Shown here: one piece after another, positions 50,576 through 58,976 of the stretch
Layout of the letters: every line of letters begins with the position of its first letter
How positions within the stretch are numbered: position 1 is the first letter of the stretch
Assembly: GCF_026420145.1 (NCBI RefSeq)
Contig: NZ_JAPMLV010000007.1
Location: 1-64,000 of the forward strand
Source: Enterobacter pseudoroggenkampii
Lineage (GTDB): Bacteria; Pseudomonadota; Gammaproteobacteria; Enterobacterales; Enterobacteriaceae
Reading direction: 5' to 3'
Length of the DNA: 64,000 bases
The notes under the pieces: model-generated
What the model saw: only the letters and a program-made list of their open reading frames with translations
Databases searched by the model: none
What the model was told of the DNA's origin: nothing
Translations under genes and position numbers: made by a program

Positions 50576-51910
50576 TTAATGCGTGACCTGTTTTTCGTGT
50601 AGCTGAGCGTTGCGGGCCTGCCGTCCCATAATGAGCACCGCGATACCCCCGGCCAGGCACAGCGCGGCCAGCGGAAGCATAGCCAGCGTGTAGCTGCCCG
50701 TCCGCTCGCTGATCATGCCGTAGGCATTTACCATGACCGCCCCGCCAATCAGATTCGCGATGGCGCCAATCGCGGCCAGCCCCGCCGCCGCCGAGGAGCT
50801 GCTCATCCAGCCGGATGCCAGCGCCCAGAAAGGCCCTTTCATAGAATACGCGCCTGTCAGGATAATGCTCAGGATCACGATAGTGGCAAAGAGCGAGACG
50901 CTTACAAAGGCAGCGAACACGCCGGCGGCAATCATGAACAGCGTCAGCGCGGTATGCCAGCGGCGTTCGTTGGTGCGATCGGAGTGTCGTCCCCAGACAA
51001 TCATCAGAACCGATGCCAGACCGTAAGGGATGGCGTTAAACAGACCTGTCTCAAGATTATCGAGATGGAAGGATTTCAGCAGCTGAGGGGACCAGACGCT
51101 GATGGTAGTGCCCGCGGAGGATGCGCCCGCGTAAATCAGCGCCATCAGCCAGATTTGGCGATGCTTCAGCAGCTGCCACGTCGTCTGGTGTCCGATGTTC
51201 TTTTGCTGGCTCCGCTCGGTCTCAAGCGTGGTTCCCAGCCATTTTTTCTGTTCATCACTGAGCCATTTCGCCTGATGAGGGCGATCCCGGAGAATAAACC
51301 AGGCCGCAATACCCAGCAGTACCGCAGGTAAGCCTTCAATAATGAACAGCAGATGCCAGCCGCGAAGACCCAGCCAGCCATCGAGCGACAGTATCAACCC
51401 GGAAAGCGGGGAGCCGATGAAGTTAGCGAGCGGGATGGCGACCATAAAGGACGCAATAATGCGCGCGCGGTAGCGGGAAGGGATCCACCAGGTCAGATAC
51501 AGCACAACGCCCGGGAAGAAGCCCGCCTCTGCGGCACCGAGAAGAAAGCGGACGATATAGAGCGAGGTGGTATTTTGAACCAGCGCCATGCCCATGGAGA
51601 CAATGCCCCAGCTGATCATAATGCGCGGGATCCACAGCCGGGCGCCGACTTTCTGCATGGCCAGGTTACTGGGTACCTCAAACAAAAAATAGGCCACGAA
51701 GTAAAGGCTGCTGGCGAAGCCAAACGCCGCTTTGCTGAGGCCAAGGTCCTCATTCATCTGCAGCGAAGCCATGCCGATATTCCCGCGATCGATAATCGAG
51801 ACCAGGTAACTGACAATCAGAAACGGGAGAATACGCCAGATCACCTTCCGCATCGTCTCTCTTTCTATATCCTCGGTGGCGGTCGCGCCGTTACGTAAAT
51901 GTTCTGTCAT
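50576..51910 (-). CDS. MFS transporter, anion:cation symporter (ACS) family
   Basis: 444 residues, 12 predicted membrane helices. It resembles the ACS family (tartrate, phthalate, glucarate and related organic-anion carriers): IDRGNIGMASLQMNEDLGLS near residues 41-60 and RFLLGAAEAGFFPGVVLYLT near 120-139. The ATG at 51910 follows GCGAGGATACA. It shares a promoter module with the aldolase operon, so it probably imports the hydroxyacid or aldol that they metabolise. The exact substrate is unknown. Confidence 0.9.
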   Translation of the reverse strand: MTEHLRNGATATEDIERETMRKVIWRILPFLIVSYLVSIIDRGNIGMASLQMNEDLGLSKAAFGFASSLYFVAYFLFEVPSNLAMQKVGARLWIPRIMISWGIVSMGMALVQNTTSLYIVRFLLGAAEAGFFPGVVLYLTWWIPSRYRARIIASFMVAIPLANFIGSPLSGLILSLDGWLGLRGWHLLFIIEGLPAVLLGIAAWFILRDRPHQAKWLSDEQKKWLGTTLETERSQQKNIGHQTTWQLLKHRQIWLMALIYAGASSAGTTISVWSPQLLKSFHLDNLETGLFNAIPYGLASVLMIVWGRHSDRTNERRWHTALTLFMIAAGVFAAFVSVSLFATIVILSIILTGAYSMKGPFWALASGWMSSSSAAAGLAAIGAIANLIGGAVMVNAYGMISERTGSYTLAMLPLAALCLAGGIAVLIMGRQARNAQLHEKQVTH

Positions 51911-51933
51911 TGTATCCTCGCAGGGTGTGTTCT

Positions 51934-52046
51934 TTGTTTTATTAGGTACAACTTAGTTTTATTAAACAAAACCACTATAGCGACGGCGCGTTCTTTTTAT
52001 CCAGTTAATGGAAGGTTTAAATGGTGTAAATAAGAGGTGACTCACA
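51934..52046 (-). promoter_or_regulatory. Promoter/operator module B of the IclR cluster
   Basis: Counterpart of module A (49645-49757), placed before the transporter gene with all shared blocks at the same offsets. It takes up much of the 314-bp gap 51911-52224. The rest of that gap holds a GCCCC...GGGGC hairpin near 52178-52198 and no other clear signal. Confidence 0.75.
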
Positions 52047-52224
52047 GATAGTGCGCTCTGGATATCGCTTACAGCTGCTGACCAACCGCAAACAGGACGG
52101 GCTGGTAGGGAAATAATCACGCAACGCAATTATTGCACCAACTTTTCGGCTCCGTTCAACTAAGCTTCGACCAGATGCCCCGCCGCGTTAGTGGGGCCAT
52201 ATTCCTTTTGGTCGAGCACGCATC

Positions 52225-52623
52225 ATGCAGCTTCTCAGTATTATTATTTTACTTACCCTAACCGTGGTGATTCATTCGCTGTGGATGTTTGGCGTTTTAA
52301 AATTCATCACATTAGAAGTCGATTCTGCGGTACGCATTGTTTTACGCAATGTCGGTATCGTGATCTCCATGATCTTCGCCCATCTCCTGGAAGCCGGGCT
52401 GTTTGCTGCGTTTTATTTTGTCATCGACGCGTTTAATGACTGGAACACCAGCTTCTACTTTTCGCTGGTGAGCTATGCGACGGTAGGGTACGGCGACGTC
52501 ACGTTACCTCAGCACTGGCGGCTCATCGGTGGGGTGGAAGGGCTGGTGGGCGCGTTGATGGTAGGCTGGTCTGTGGCGGTTCTGGTGGCGGTGCTGCAGC
52601 GTTTGCGCGGCATGAGCGCTTAA
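52225..52623 (+). CDS. Two-pore-helix potassium-channel-like protein (Ion_trans_2)
   Basis: 132 residues with the K+ selectivity filter TVGYGD at about residues 86-91. Membrane helices are at about 3-24, 42-64 and 103-124, with the pore helix before the filter (STS-type segment TSFYFSLVSYA). It would form a tetrameric inner-membrane channel. No regulatory RCK domain is attached. The ATG has a weak ribosome site. It is followed by a hairpin terminator and the terC-like gene. Confidence 0.85.
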   Translation: MQLLSIIILLTLTVVIHSLWMFGVLKFITLEVDSAVRIVLRNVGIVISMIFAHLLEAGLFAAFYFVIDAFNDWNTSFYFSLVSYATVGYGDVTLPQHWRLIGGVEGLVGALMVGWSVAVLVAVLQRLRGMSA

Positions 52624-52695
52624 ACGGCAGATGCACGATCCCCGTCTGGTAAGGTAAAGTACTCCTCCTTGCGCGGCCAGATGGCTGCGATTTTG

Positions 52696-52729
52696 AGGGC
52701 GAAGAGGCTGATTAACGGCCCGCCCTTTT
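52696..52729 (+). terminator. Hairpin with T run between the channel gene and the TerC gene
   Basis: GGGCG / CGCCC encloses a GGC / GCC inner helix and is followed by TTTT. It is 73 bp after the channel stop and 60 bp before the TerC ATG. It can end the channel transcript or act in the TerC leader. Confidence 0.55.
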
Positions 52730-52789
52730 CTGTTCCTGGTTTACGCCAGTTTGCATGGTTCTGTGTTTTGTCTGCCAAAAGGGTTTTGT

Positions 52790-53815
52790 ATGTCTGCTGC
52801 TCATCTCGGTTTCCCGACGGAAACCGTTGTTGTCTTTGTGGTGATGGCCGTTGGGGCGATGTTTATCGACCTCTTTATGCACCGTCACGACAAACCGATC
52901 TCGCTGAAAAGCGCCGCAATGTGGTCCATCTTCTGGGTCATGATGGCGATGGCCTTCGCCGGGTTCCTGTACGTTCACCACGGCGCCGAGATGGCGAGCC
53001 TGTTCCTTACCGGCTATGCGCTGGAAGAGGTGCTCTCCGTCGATAACCTGTTTGTGATGATGGCGATCTTCGCCTGGTTCGGCGTGCCGGATAAGTACCG
53101 TCACCGCGTGCTCTACTGGGGCGTGCTGGGGGCGATTGTCTTCCGCGGTATTTTCGTGGCTATCGGCACCAGCCTGTTAAGCCTGGGGCCGTACGTTGAG
53201 GTGATTTTCGCGCTGGTCGTTGGCTGGACGGCGGTGATGATGCTCAGACGTAATGAAGAGAGCGACGAAGTGGAAGATTACTCGGGTCATCTCGCCTATC
53301 GCCTGGTGAAGCGCTTCTATCCGGTCTGGCCGAAAATCAGCAGCAATGCCTTTATTCTGACGCAGAAAGAGGTGGATGCGGAGCTGGAGAAGCCGGAAAA
53401 CCAGGACGTGATGGTCGGCCGCGTGAAGAAGGCGAAGCGCTATGCGACACCGCTGTTGCTTTGCGTGGCCGTCGTTGAGCTCTCTGACGTGATGTTCGCG
53501 TTTGACTCCGTGCCGGCCATTATTGCCGTGAGCCGCGAACCGCTGATTATCTACAGCGCCATGATGTTCGCCATTCTTGGCCTGCGTACGCTCTACTTCG
53601 TGCTGGAAGCGCTGAAGCAGTACCTGGTACACCTCGAGAAAGCCGTGGTGCTGCTGCTGTTCTTCGTGGCGTTCAAGCTGGGGTTAAATGCCACCGACCA
53701 CTTCTGGCATCATGGTTACAGCATTGGCGCGACGGCCAGCCTGTTTGTGGTACTAGGCGTGCTGGCGCTGGGGATTATTGCGAGCGTGATGTTCCCGGGA
53801 AAACGTGAGGCCTGA
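52790..53815 (+). CDS. TerC-family integral membrane protein (Alx-like)
   Basis: 341 residues with seven to nine membrane helices. The TerC signatures EEVLSVDNLFV (near 83-93) and VELSDVMFAFDSVPAI carry the acidic residues thought to bind metal ions. Relatives such as E. coli Alx and MeeF export manganese, while others confer tellurite resistance; no other ter genes are near. The ATG at 52790 follows AAAAGGG; the frame is open 13 codons further. A manganese role is inferred from family only. Confidence 0.86.
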   Translation: MSAAHLGFPTETVVVFVVMAVGAMFIDLFMHRHDKPISLKSAAMWSIFWVMMAMAFAGFLYVHHGAEMASLFLTGYALEEVLSVDNLFVMMAIFAWFGVPDKYRHRVLYWGVLGAIVFRGIFVAIGTSLLSLGPYVEVIFALVVGWTAVMMLRRNEESDEVEDYSGHLAYRLVKRFYPVWPKISSNAFILTQKEVDAELEKPENQDVMVGRVKKAKRYATPLLLCVAVVELSDVMFAFDSVPAIIAVSREPLIIYSAMMFAILGLRTLYFVLEALKQYLVHLEKAVVLLLFFVAFKLGLNATDHFWHHGYSIGATASLFVVLGVLALGIIASVMFPGKREA

Positions 53816-53835
53816 TGTACCGCTTTTCTCCCTCT

Positions 53836-53883
53836 CCCTCTCCCTGTGGGAGAGGGCCGGGGTGAGGGCACCAGAGCGCACCT
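53836..53883. repeat. CCCTCTCCC palindromic unit, copy 6
   Basis: CCCTCTCCC / GGGAGAGGG with a TGT loop and the tail GGGGTGAGGGCACCAGAGCG. An additional CCCTCT half-arm precedes it (53830), suggesting slippage. It lies between the convergent TerC and HAD genes and touches the end of the HAD gene. Confidence 0.85.
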
Positions 53884-54544
53884 AACCCTTAATCGGTGAA
53901 TTCCGGCGCTTGCGCGGCGGGTGGAAGTGCCGCCAGTGCGGATCCTGCGCCGCCGCCAGCAGCTCGTGGTCGCCGCGGGTGTCTCCCCAGGCGCGCAGGT
54001 GATAGGCGTTCAGATCGCCATACACTTTTTCAAGCCTTGCCACCTTCTGGGCGCAGCGGCAGTTGTGGCCCGTGATGCGCCCTGTCAGCTTGCCATCTTT
54101 CACTTCCAGCTGCGTGCCAATCAGCTTAATGCCCAGTTTGTCAGCCCACGGCTGAAGCACCAGCGCCGGAGAGGCGGAACAGATGGTCACCTCCGCACCG
54201 GAATTCACCTCAGCCGCCACCGCCAGAACCCCTTCGGGACGCATCAGCTTGTTCCAGTATTTTTCGCAAAAGGCTTCCGCCTGCTGGCGCAACCAGTGTT
54301 CATCCACGCCCGTCAGGAACGTTTTGATCAGCACTTCCTTTAGCTCATCGCGCGTCAGCTTACGACGCACGCAGTGGAGCGTGGGCAGCGCCATACGCAC
54401 CAGACGACCCGCGAAGTAACGTTTCCCGAAGGCAAAGCGCAGGAAAGGAATAAAGCTGTCGTGGTGCGTTAATGTCCCATCAAAGTCAAAGACAGAGAGC
54501 ACGCTGGATTTCGCCACCGTCTCGTCGGCAATCATATTGGTCAT
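53882..54544 (-). CDS. HAD-IB family phosphatase
   Basis: 220 residues. The HAD motifs are DFDGTLTHHDS (nucleophile and acid Asp, near 19-29), CSASPAL (Ser of motif II, near 137-143), a Lys in QKVARLEK and GDTRGDHELL (motif IV). It resembles the HAD-IB group that contains SerB and the PgpC (YfhB) phosphatidylglycerophosphatase. No membrane helix is clear. The substrate is not known. The start has a weak ribosome site. Confidence 0.85.
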   Translation of the reverse strand: MTNMIADETVAKSSVLSVFDFDGTLTHHDSFIPFLRFAFGKRYFAGRLVRMALPTLHCVRRKLTRDELKEVLIKTFLTGVDEHWLRQQAEAFCEKYWNKLMRPEGVLAVAAEVNSGAEVTICSASPALVLQPWADKLGIKLIGTQLEVKDGKLTGRITGHNCRCAQKVARLEKVYGDLNAYHLRAWGDTRGDHELLAAAQDPHWRHFHPPRKRRNSPIKG

Positions 54545-54783
54545 AAATACGTCTTAGCTGAAATACACATTCTGTGGATCAGTTTACCTGCTTTACCAGG
54601 ACAGTCCTTACATCACCACCATTTTTTCTCGATCTTGCGATCTCAAAGTGAGTCCATTTTTGGCCTCGATAAGAATTGGTGAAAAAACGATCTGTCTATA
54701 TTATCGCCACATCGCACGATATTTAGGGGAACCCTTTGGCCCCCACAGGGAAGGAAAAACTCACTCACTACCTCTTTCTTGAT

Positions 54784-54987
54784 ATGACTCTTAGATCGCT
54801 TATTTCAATCCTCACGTTAAGTTTTGCTTCGTTTTCTGCAATGAGTTTTCAACTTCCCGCGTCGATGTTATCGATGAACCATGAACTGGCAGTATCGCCA
54901 GCGAAATCTGCCCTGAAGCATCAGGCAACGGATCCGCTGCGCTCGCGTATTCTCGATCCATACCAGAAAGGGGAAATCACCCGGTAA
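54784..54987 (+). CDS. Small secreted protein, unknown
   Basis: 67 residues from ATG 54784; a TTG at 54736 would add 16. I do not recognise it. Residues 1-20 (MTLRSLISILTLSFASFSAM) look like a signal peptide; the mature part of about 45 residues is polar and ends in KGEITR. The ribosome site for the ATG is poor, while AAGGAAAA precedes at about 25 bp. The 239-bp gap upstream (54545-54783) is AT-rich with a TATATT-like promoter region around 54698. Confidence 0.4.
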   Translation: MTLRSLISILTLSFASFSAMSFQLPASMLSMNHELAVSPAKSALKHQATDPLRSRILDPYQKGEITR

Positions 54988-54992
54988 CCGCG

Positions 54993-55037
54993 GGGCGGAA
55001 TCACGCATTGCGGCGCGCAGATTGCTCCATTCCGCCC
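54993..55037. terminator. Inverted repeat between the small gene and the convergent SDR gene
   Basis: GGGCGGAAT at 54993 and ATTCCGCCC at 55029 form a perfect 9-bp stem with a 27-nt loop that itself contains GC-rich complementarity. It begins 5 bp after the small gene. There is no T run. Confidence 0.45.
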
Positions 55038-55068
55038 GACGTGTTGCGGCAAGTGATGCCTGACAACA

Positions 55069-55863
55069 TTAAATAATGTCATCCACGACGCCGCCGTCGA
55101 CGCGTAACGCCGCGCCGGAGGTGGCGGAGGCCTGTGGCGAACAGACATAAATCACCATATTGGCCACCTCTTCAACCGTGGCCGCGCGCTGGATCACCGA
55201 GCTGGGGCGGTTGGCCATCACAAACTCTTTCGCCAGCTGCTCCAGCGATTTGCCGGTTTTTTCGATTTCATCTTTCATCATCTCTGCAAAACCGTCCGAC
55301 ATCGTCGGGCCTGGCAGTACGCTGTTGACCGTCACGCCGCTCCCTGCCACGAACTTCGCCAGCCCGCGCGCCAGCGAGAGCTGTGCCGTTTTGGTCACGC
55401 CGTAGTGGATCATATCCGCCGGGATATTGCAGGCCGACTCGGAGGAGATAAACACCACGCGTCCCCAGCCTTTCTGCACCATGCCCGGCAGCAGGGCGCG
55501 GGACAGACGCACGCCGGACATCACGTTGGTCTGCCAGTAACGCTCCCAGGTTTCATCGTCGGTGGCATAGAAATCCTGCGGGCCGTAAATCCCGGCGTTG
55601 TTAACCAGAATATCGACGTTATTCGCCACCTTCAGCAGCGACTCGACCCCTTCCGCCGTGCTGAGATCGGCAATCGCGGCGCGCACCTGTACGCCCGGCA
55701 CCACCTGCTGCAGCTGCTGAATGCCTTTGTTCACCGATTCCGTGCTGCGGCCATTGACGATCACCTCGGCACCGCTTTCTGCCAGCCCTCTGGCAATGGC
55801 GAACCCGATCCCGCCGGTTGAGGCGGTCACCAGCGCCACTTTCCCCGTAAAGTCGATTTTCAT
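55069..55863 (-). CDS. Short-chain dehydrogenase/reductase, SDR family
   Basis: 264 residues. The classical SDR motifs are TASTGGIG (near 12-19), NNAG, a Ser in ISSESA and the YGVTK active site. Two adjacent ATGs (55866, 55863) follow AAGGAG; the second is better spaced. It lies downstream of a LysR gene on the same strand, 29 bp away, and may be co-transcribed with it. The substrate is unknown. Confidence 0.87.
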   Translation of the reverse strand: MKIDFTGKVALVTASTGGIGFAIARGLAESGAEVIVNGRSTESVNKGIQQLQQVVPGVQVRAAIADLSTAEGVESLLKVANNVDILVNNAGIYGPQDFYATDDETWERYWQTNVMSGVRLSRALLPGMVQKGWGRVVFISSESACNIPADMIHYGVTKTAQLSLARGLAKFVAGSGVTVNSVLPGPTMSDGFAEMMKDEIEKTGKSLEQLAKEFVMANRPSSVIQRAATVEEVANMVIYVCSPQASATSGAALRVDGGVVDDII

Positions 55864-55895
55864 CATCAGCTCCTTATCGTTTTAACGTTCGGACC

Positions 55896-56777
55896 TTAAA
55901 GCGTAGCAGGTGAGGATGACGGCTCCTGGCTAAAAAGGCGCAGCAGCGTCTCCACCTGCTCGTCAAGCGGGGCGAGGGAGCGCTTAACAATCAGGTGAAG
56001 CGGCGTTGCTCTGCGCGCACCGTGGCTCAGCGGCAGGCGTTTCAGGACGCCTTGATCCAGCTGGGTCTGGATGCGTTCCTCTGGCAGCCAGCCGTAGCCG
56101 ACCTGAGAGAGGACGGCCTCTATGGCGGCATCGATGGTGGAGAAGGTCCACGACTCACCGGCCGCGCGCGCGGCGGGCTGGCTGTCCGCAATCTGGATAA
56201 GCGGCCACGGGCGCAGCATCTCATCATTTAGCGGCGCGTCGAGGTGAAAGAGGGGATGCTGGTGATGGGCCACGGCAACAAAGTCGATATTCATCAGCCA
56301 TTCGCCGAGCCCGGTAATGTCCTGGCGGCGGGTTAAGATCATCACATCGGCTTCGTCGTTAATGGCGTCGGCGCGGGTATTTTCCAGCACTTCGGTGAGA
56401 CGGACCTGGGTCTGCGGATACAGCTGCTGGAACTGGCGCAGAATGGCGAACAGGCGGCGGCGCGGGAAAATGGAGTCCACCACCAGATCCAACCGCGTGC
56501 GCATCCCGTTGCGAAGGGTCGCTGCGCGCGTCTCAACATACGAAAAGGCTTTCAGCAGCGGTTTAACCTGGCTGAGAAGAAGCTCACCGGCCGGGGTTAA
56601 CACCGCCCGTCGCCCCTCCGGGACCAGGAGCGCCACGCCGAGCCGCTCCTGCAGCAGCGACAGGTTATAGCTCACCGAAGACTGGCTGCGGTGGGTTTCT
56701 TCTGCGGCTTTGGCAAAGCTGCCCGCTTCCACCACTCGTTCCAGTAAGGACCATTGTTCCAGCGTCGTCTTATGCAT
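55896..56777 (-). CDS. LysR-family regulator divergent from padC
   Basis: 293 residues. The N-terminal helix-turn-helix (about 14-42: SFAKAAEETHRSQSSVSYNL, typical LysR) is followed by an effector domain. It is divergent from padC, with a perfect inverted repeat in the 99-bp gap, so it probably controls padC and itself in response to a phenolic acid. It differs from the PadR repressor used in Gram-positive bacteria. The role is inferred from layout. Confidence 0.87.
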   Translation of the reverse strand: MHKTTLEQWSLLERVVEAGSFAKAAEETHRSQSSVSYNLSLLQERLGVALLVPEGRRAVLTPAGELLLSQVKPLLKAFSYVETRAATLRNGMRTRLDLVVDSIFPRRRLFAILRQFQQLYPQTQVRLTEVLENTRADAINDEADVMILTRRQDITGLGEWLMNIDFVAVAHHQHPLFHLDAPLNDEMLRPWPLIQIADSQPAARAAGESWTFSTIDAAIEAVLSQVGYGWLPEERIQTQLDQGVLKRLPLSHGARRATPLHLIVKRSLAPLDEQVETLLRLFSQEPSSSPATL

Positions 56778-56792
56778 GATTTATCTAAAATT

Positions 56793-56829
56793 TGGATGAA
56801 TTTGATTAAAACATAGCGTTATTCATCCA
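56793..56829. promoter_or_regulatory. Inverted-repeat operator between the LysR gene and padC
   Basis: TGGATGAAT (56793-56801) and ATTCATCCA (56821-56829) form a perfect 9-bp inverted repeat with a 19-bp spacer. The repeat sits centrally in the divergent gap, 48 bp before the padC ATG. Confidence 0.72.
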
Positions 56830-56876
56830 TTTTTTGAAGGGGTACGATCGTCTCATCAAAACAAAGGAGACATCTT

Positions 56877-57383
56877 ATGAACACCTTCGACAAACACGAC
56901 TTAAGCGGTTTCGTTGGCAAACACCTTGTTTATACCTACGACAACGGCTGGAACTACGAGATTTACGTCAAAAATGAGACGACCCTGGATTACCGTATTC
57001 ACAGCGGCCTTGTGGCAAACCGTTGGGTGAAAGATCAGCAGGCTTACATCGTGCGGGTAGGGGAGAGCATCTATAAAATTTCCTGGACCGAGCCAACAGG
57101 CACCGACGTCAGCCTGATTGTGAACCTGGGCGACAAACTGTTCCACGGCACCATCTTCTTCCCGCGCTGGGTCATGAACAACCCGGAAAAAACCGTCTGC
57201 TTCCAGAACGACCATATTCCGCTGATGAATAGCTATCGCGATGCAGGGCCGGCGTATCCAACGGAAGTGATTGATGAATTTGCCACGATCACCTTTGTGC
57301 GCGACTGCGGCGCAAATAATGAAAGCGTTATCGCCTGCGCCGCCAGCGAATTGCCGAATGATTTTCCTGCTAATCTTAACTAA
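56877..57383 (+). CDS. padC: Phenolic acid decarboxylase
   Basis: 168 residues of the PAD family, which decarboxylate ferulic, p-coumaric and caffeic acid to 4-vinylphenols without a cofactor. Active-site residues are visible: Tyr19 and Tyr21 in LVYTYDN, the Arg in LDYRIHSG and the Glu in SWTEPTGTDVS. The ATG follows AAGGAGACATCTT. It is absent from E. coli K-12 but known in Enterobacter and Klebsiella, where it removes toxic plant phenolics. A terminator follows. Confidence 0.95.
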   Translation: MNTFDKHDLSGFVGKHLVYTYDNGWNYEIYVKNETTLDYRIHSGLVANRWVKDQQAYIVRVGESIYKISWTEPTGTDVSLIVNLGDKLFHGTIFFPRWVMNNPEKTVCFQNDHIPLMNSYRDAGPAYPTEVIDEFATITFVRDCGANNESVIACAASELPNDFPANLN

Positions 57384-57426
57384 GCGCGACAGTTGAATGC
57401 GCGACAATTGATATTAATAGAAAGTT

Positions 57427-57470
57427 CCCGGAGGATGACGGAATTCCCACCCAAACCTCCGGGATTTTTA
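57427..57470 (+). terminator. padC terminator
   Basis: CCCGGAGG (57427) and CCTCCGGG (57456) form an 8-bp stem with a 21-nt loop, followed by ATTTTTATTTT. It starts 43 bp after the padC stop, inside the 452-bp gap 57384-57835. Confidence 0.75.
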
Positions 57471-57651
57471 TTTTGGTTGAGTATTCATTTACTTTTCTTA
57501 TAATTTTAATGTAAACGAAATGAAATAGTAGAGTAATCGCTGTGAGTCCACACACAAAAAAACAAAAAAATAGTTAGAATGACTATCCTGCTGTTGTAAA
57601 ACGATTTTCTATCCTATTCTATGTGCTGTTTCCCTTCCGCTCTTCGCCTGT

Positions 57652-57732
57652 CTTAATTTTTTCCTAAGAAAACGGCGCTACTTTTGCTTCAGTTGATGGT
57701 TTGTTGACATAACTGTTATAGCGACTTAATTT
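57652..57732 (+). promoter_or_regulatory. Candidate arn operon promoter with PmrA-like box
   Basis: CTTAAT-N5-CCTAAG at 57652-57668 resembles the PmrA (BasR) box CTTAAT-N5-CTTAAT. Downstream TTGACA (57704) and TAATTT (57727) with a 17-bp spacer form a good sigma-70 promoter. The box lies 36 bp above the -35, farther than usual. Another CTTAAT at 57725 overlaps the -10. The remaining gap 57471-57835 is AT-rich, with no gene seen. Confidence 0.42.
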
Positions 57733-57835
57733 TATTTGGTCTTTATTTAATAACCATCTTGCATGATCCCATTGAGCTGCCCATTACGACAGCGCAGTAA
57801 TAGATGACGCCTTTAATACAGCAAGGAAATTAATA

Positions 57836-58975
57836 ATGAGTGATTTTCTGCCTTTTTCGCGACCGTCGATGGGCGCTGAGGAAATTGCGGCGCTTCAGGA
57901 CGTTTTGATGTCGGGCTGGATCACCACGGGGCCTAAGAATCAGGAGCTTGAAGAGGCATTCTGTCAACTTACCGGGAATCAGCATGCGATTGCCGTCTGT
58001 TCAGCCACCGCGGGTATGCACGTCACGCTGATGGCGCTGGATATTGGCCCGGGCGATGAAGTCATTACCCCTTCCCAGACCTGGGTCTCCACGCTAAATA
58101 TGATCGTGTTGCTGGGTGCCACACCGGTCATGATTGATGTGGACAAAGATACATTAATGGTGACGCCAGAAGCCGTTGAAGCCGCCATTACCCCGCGCAC
58201 TAAAGCCATTATTCCCGTTCACTATGCCGGCGCGCCGTGTGACATCGACGCTATCCATGCCATCGGTGAACGTCACGGTATTCCGGTGATTGAAGATGCG
58301 GCCCATGCCGCCGGAACGTACTACAAGAACCGTCACGTGGGCTGGAAAGGGACGGCGATTTTTTCCTTCCACGCCATTAAAAATATGACCTGCGCGGAAG
58401 GCGGCTTAGTCGTCACGGATAATGCCCAGCTCGCACAGCGGATCCGCAGTCTGAAATTCCACGGCCTGGGCGTAGATGCCTATGACCGCCAGACGCATGG
58501 TCGTGCGCCGCAGGCGGAAGTGATCGCGCCGGGCTATAAATACAACCTGGCGGACATTAACGCCGCGCTGGCGCTGGTGCAGTTAGGTAAACTGAAAGAG
58601 GCCAATAAACGCCGCCAGGAAATCGCTGAACGCTACCTGCGGGAGCTGGCCGATACGCCGTTCCAGCCGCTCACCATTCCGTCATGGCCGCACGTGCACG
58701 CCTGGCACCTGTTTATTATTCGTGTTGATGAAGCGCGCTGTGGAATTTCCCGCGACAACCTGATGGCGGCTCTGAAAGAGAAAGGCATCGGTACCGGTCT
58801 CCATTTCCGCGCGGCGCACACCCAAAAATACTACCGCGAGCGTTTTCCTGATGTATCGCTCCCGAATTCTGAATGGAATAGCGCGCGTATTTGTTCCCTC
58901 CCTCTTTTCCCGGACATGACTCATGACGACACAACCCGTGTCATTACCGCACTCCATCAGCTTGCAGGACATTGA
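57836..58975 (+). CDS. arnB: UDP-4-amino-4-deoxy-L-arabinose-oxoglutarate aminotransferase ArnB
   Basis: PLP enzyme that makes UDP-L-Ara4N from UDP-L-Ara4O with glutamate. It has 379 residues. The PLP lysine is Lys182 in FHAIKNMT, and VIEDAAHA near 151-158 holds the cofactor Asp. It opens the arn operon, which modifies lipid A and gives resistance to polymyxin and cationic peptides. The ATG follows AAGGAAAT. arnC begins one base after the stop. Confidence 0.97.
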   Translation: MSDFLPFSRPSMGAEEIAALQDVLMSGWITTGPKNQELEEAFCQLTGNQHAIAVCSATAGMHVTLMALDIGPGDEVITPSQTWVSTLNMIVLLGATPVMIDVDKDTLMVTPEAVEAAITPRTKAIIPVHYAGAPCDIDAIHAIGERHGIPVIEDAAHAAGTYYKNRHVGWKGTAIFSFHAIKNMTCAEGGLVVTDNAQLAQRIRSLKFHGLGVDAYDRQTHGRAPQAEVIAPGYKYNLADINAALALVQLGKLKEANKRRQEIAERYLRELADTPFQPLTIPSWPHVHAWHLFIIRVDEARCGISRDNLMAALKEKGIGTGLHFRAAHTQKYYRERFPDVSLPNSEWNSARICSLPLFPDMTHDDTTRVITALHQLAGH

Positions 58976-58976
58976 T

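Noticed and set aside
52624..52789. yybP-ykoY manganese riboswitch before the TerC gene
   Set aside because: I could not find the conserved motifs of that riboswitch; only a simple hairpin is seen.
52784..53815. TerC gene as part of a tellurite-resistance operon
   Set aside because: No terZABDE-type genes are nearby; the protein fits the stand-alone Alx-like group.
57690..57720. PhoP box in the arn promoter region
   Set aside because: GTTTG and TGTTA are present but not at the 11-bp direct-repeat spacing.
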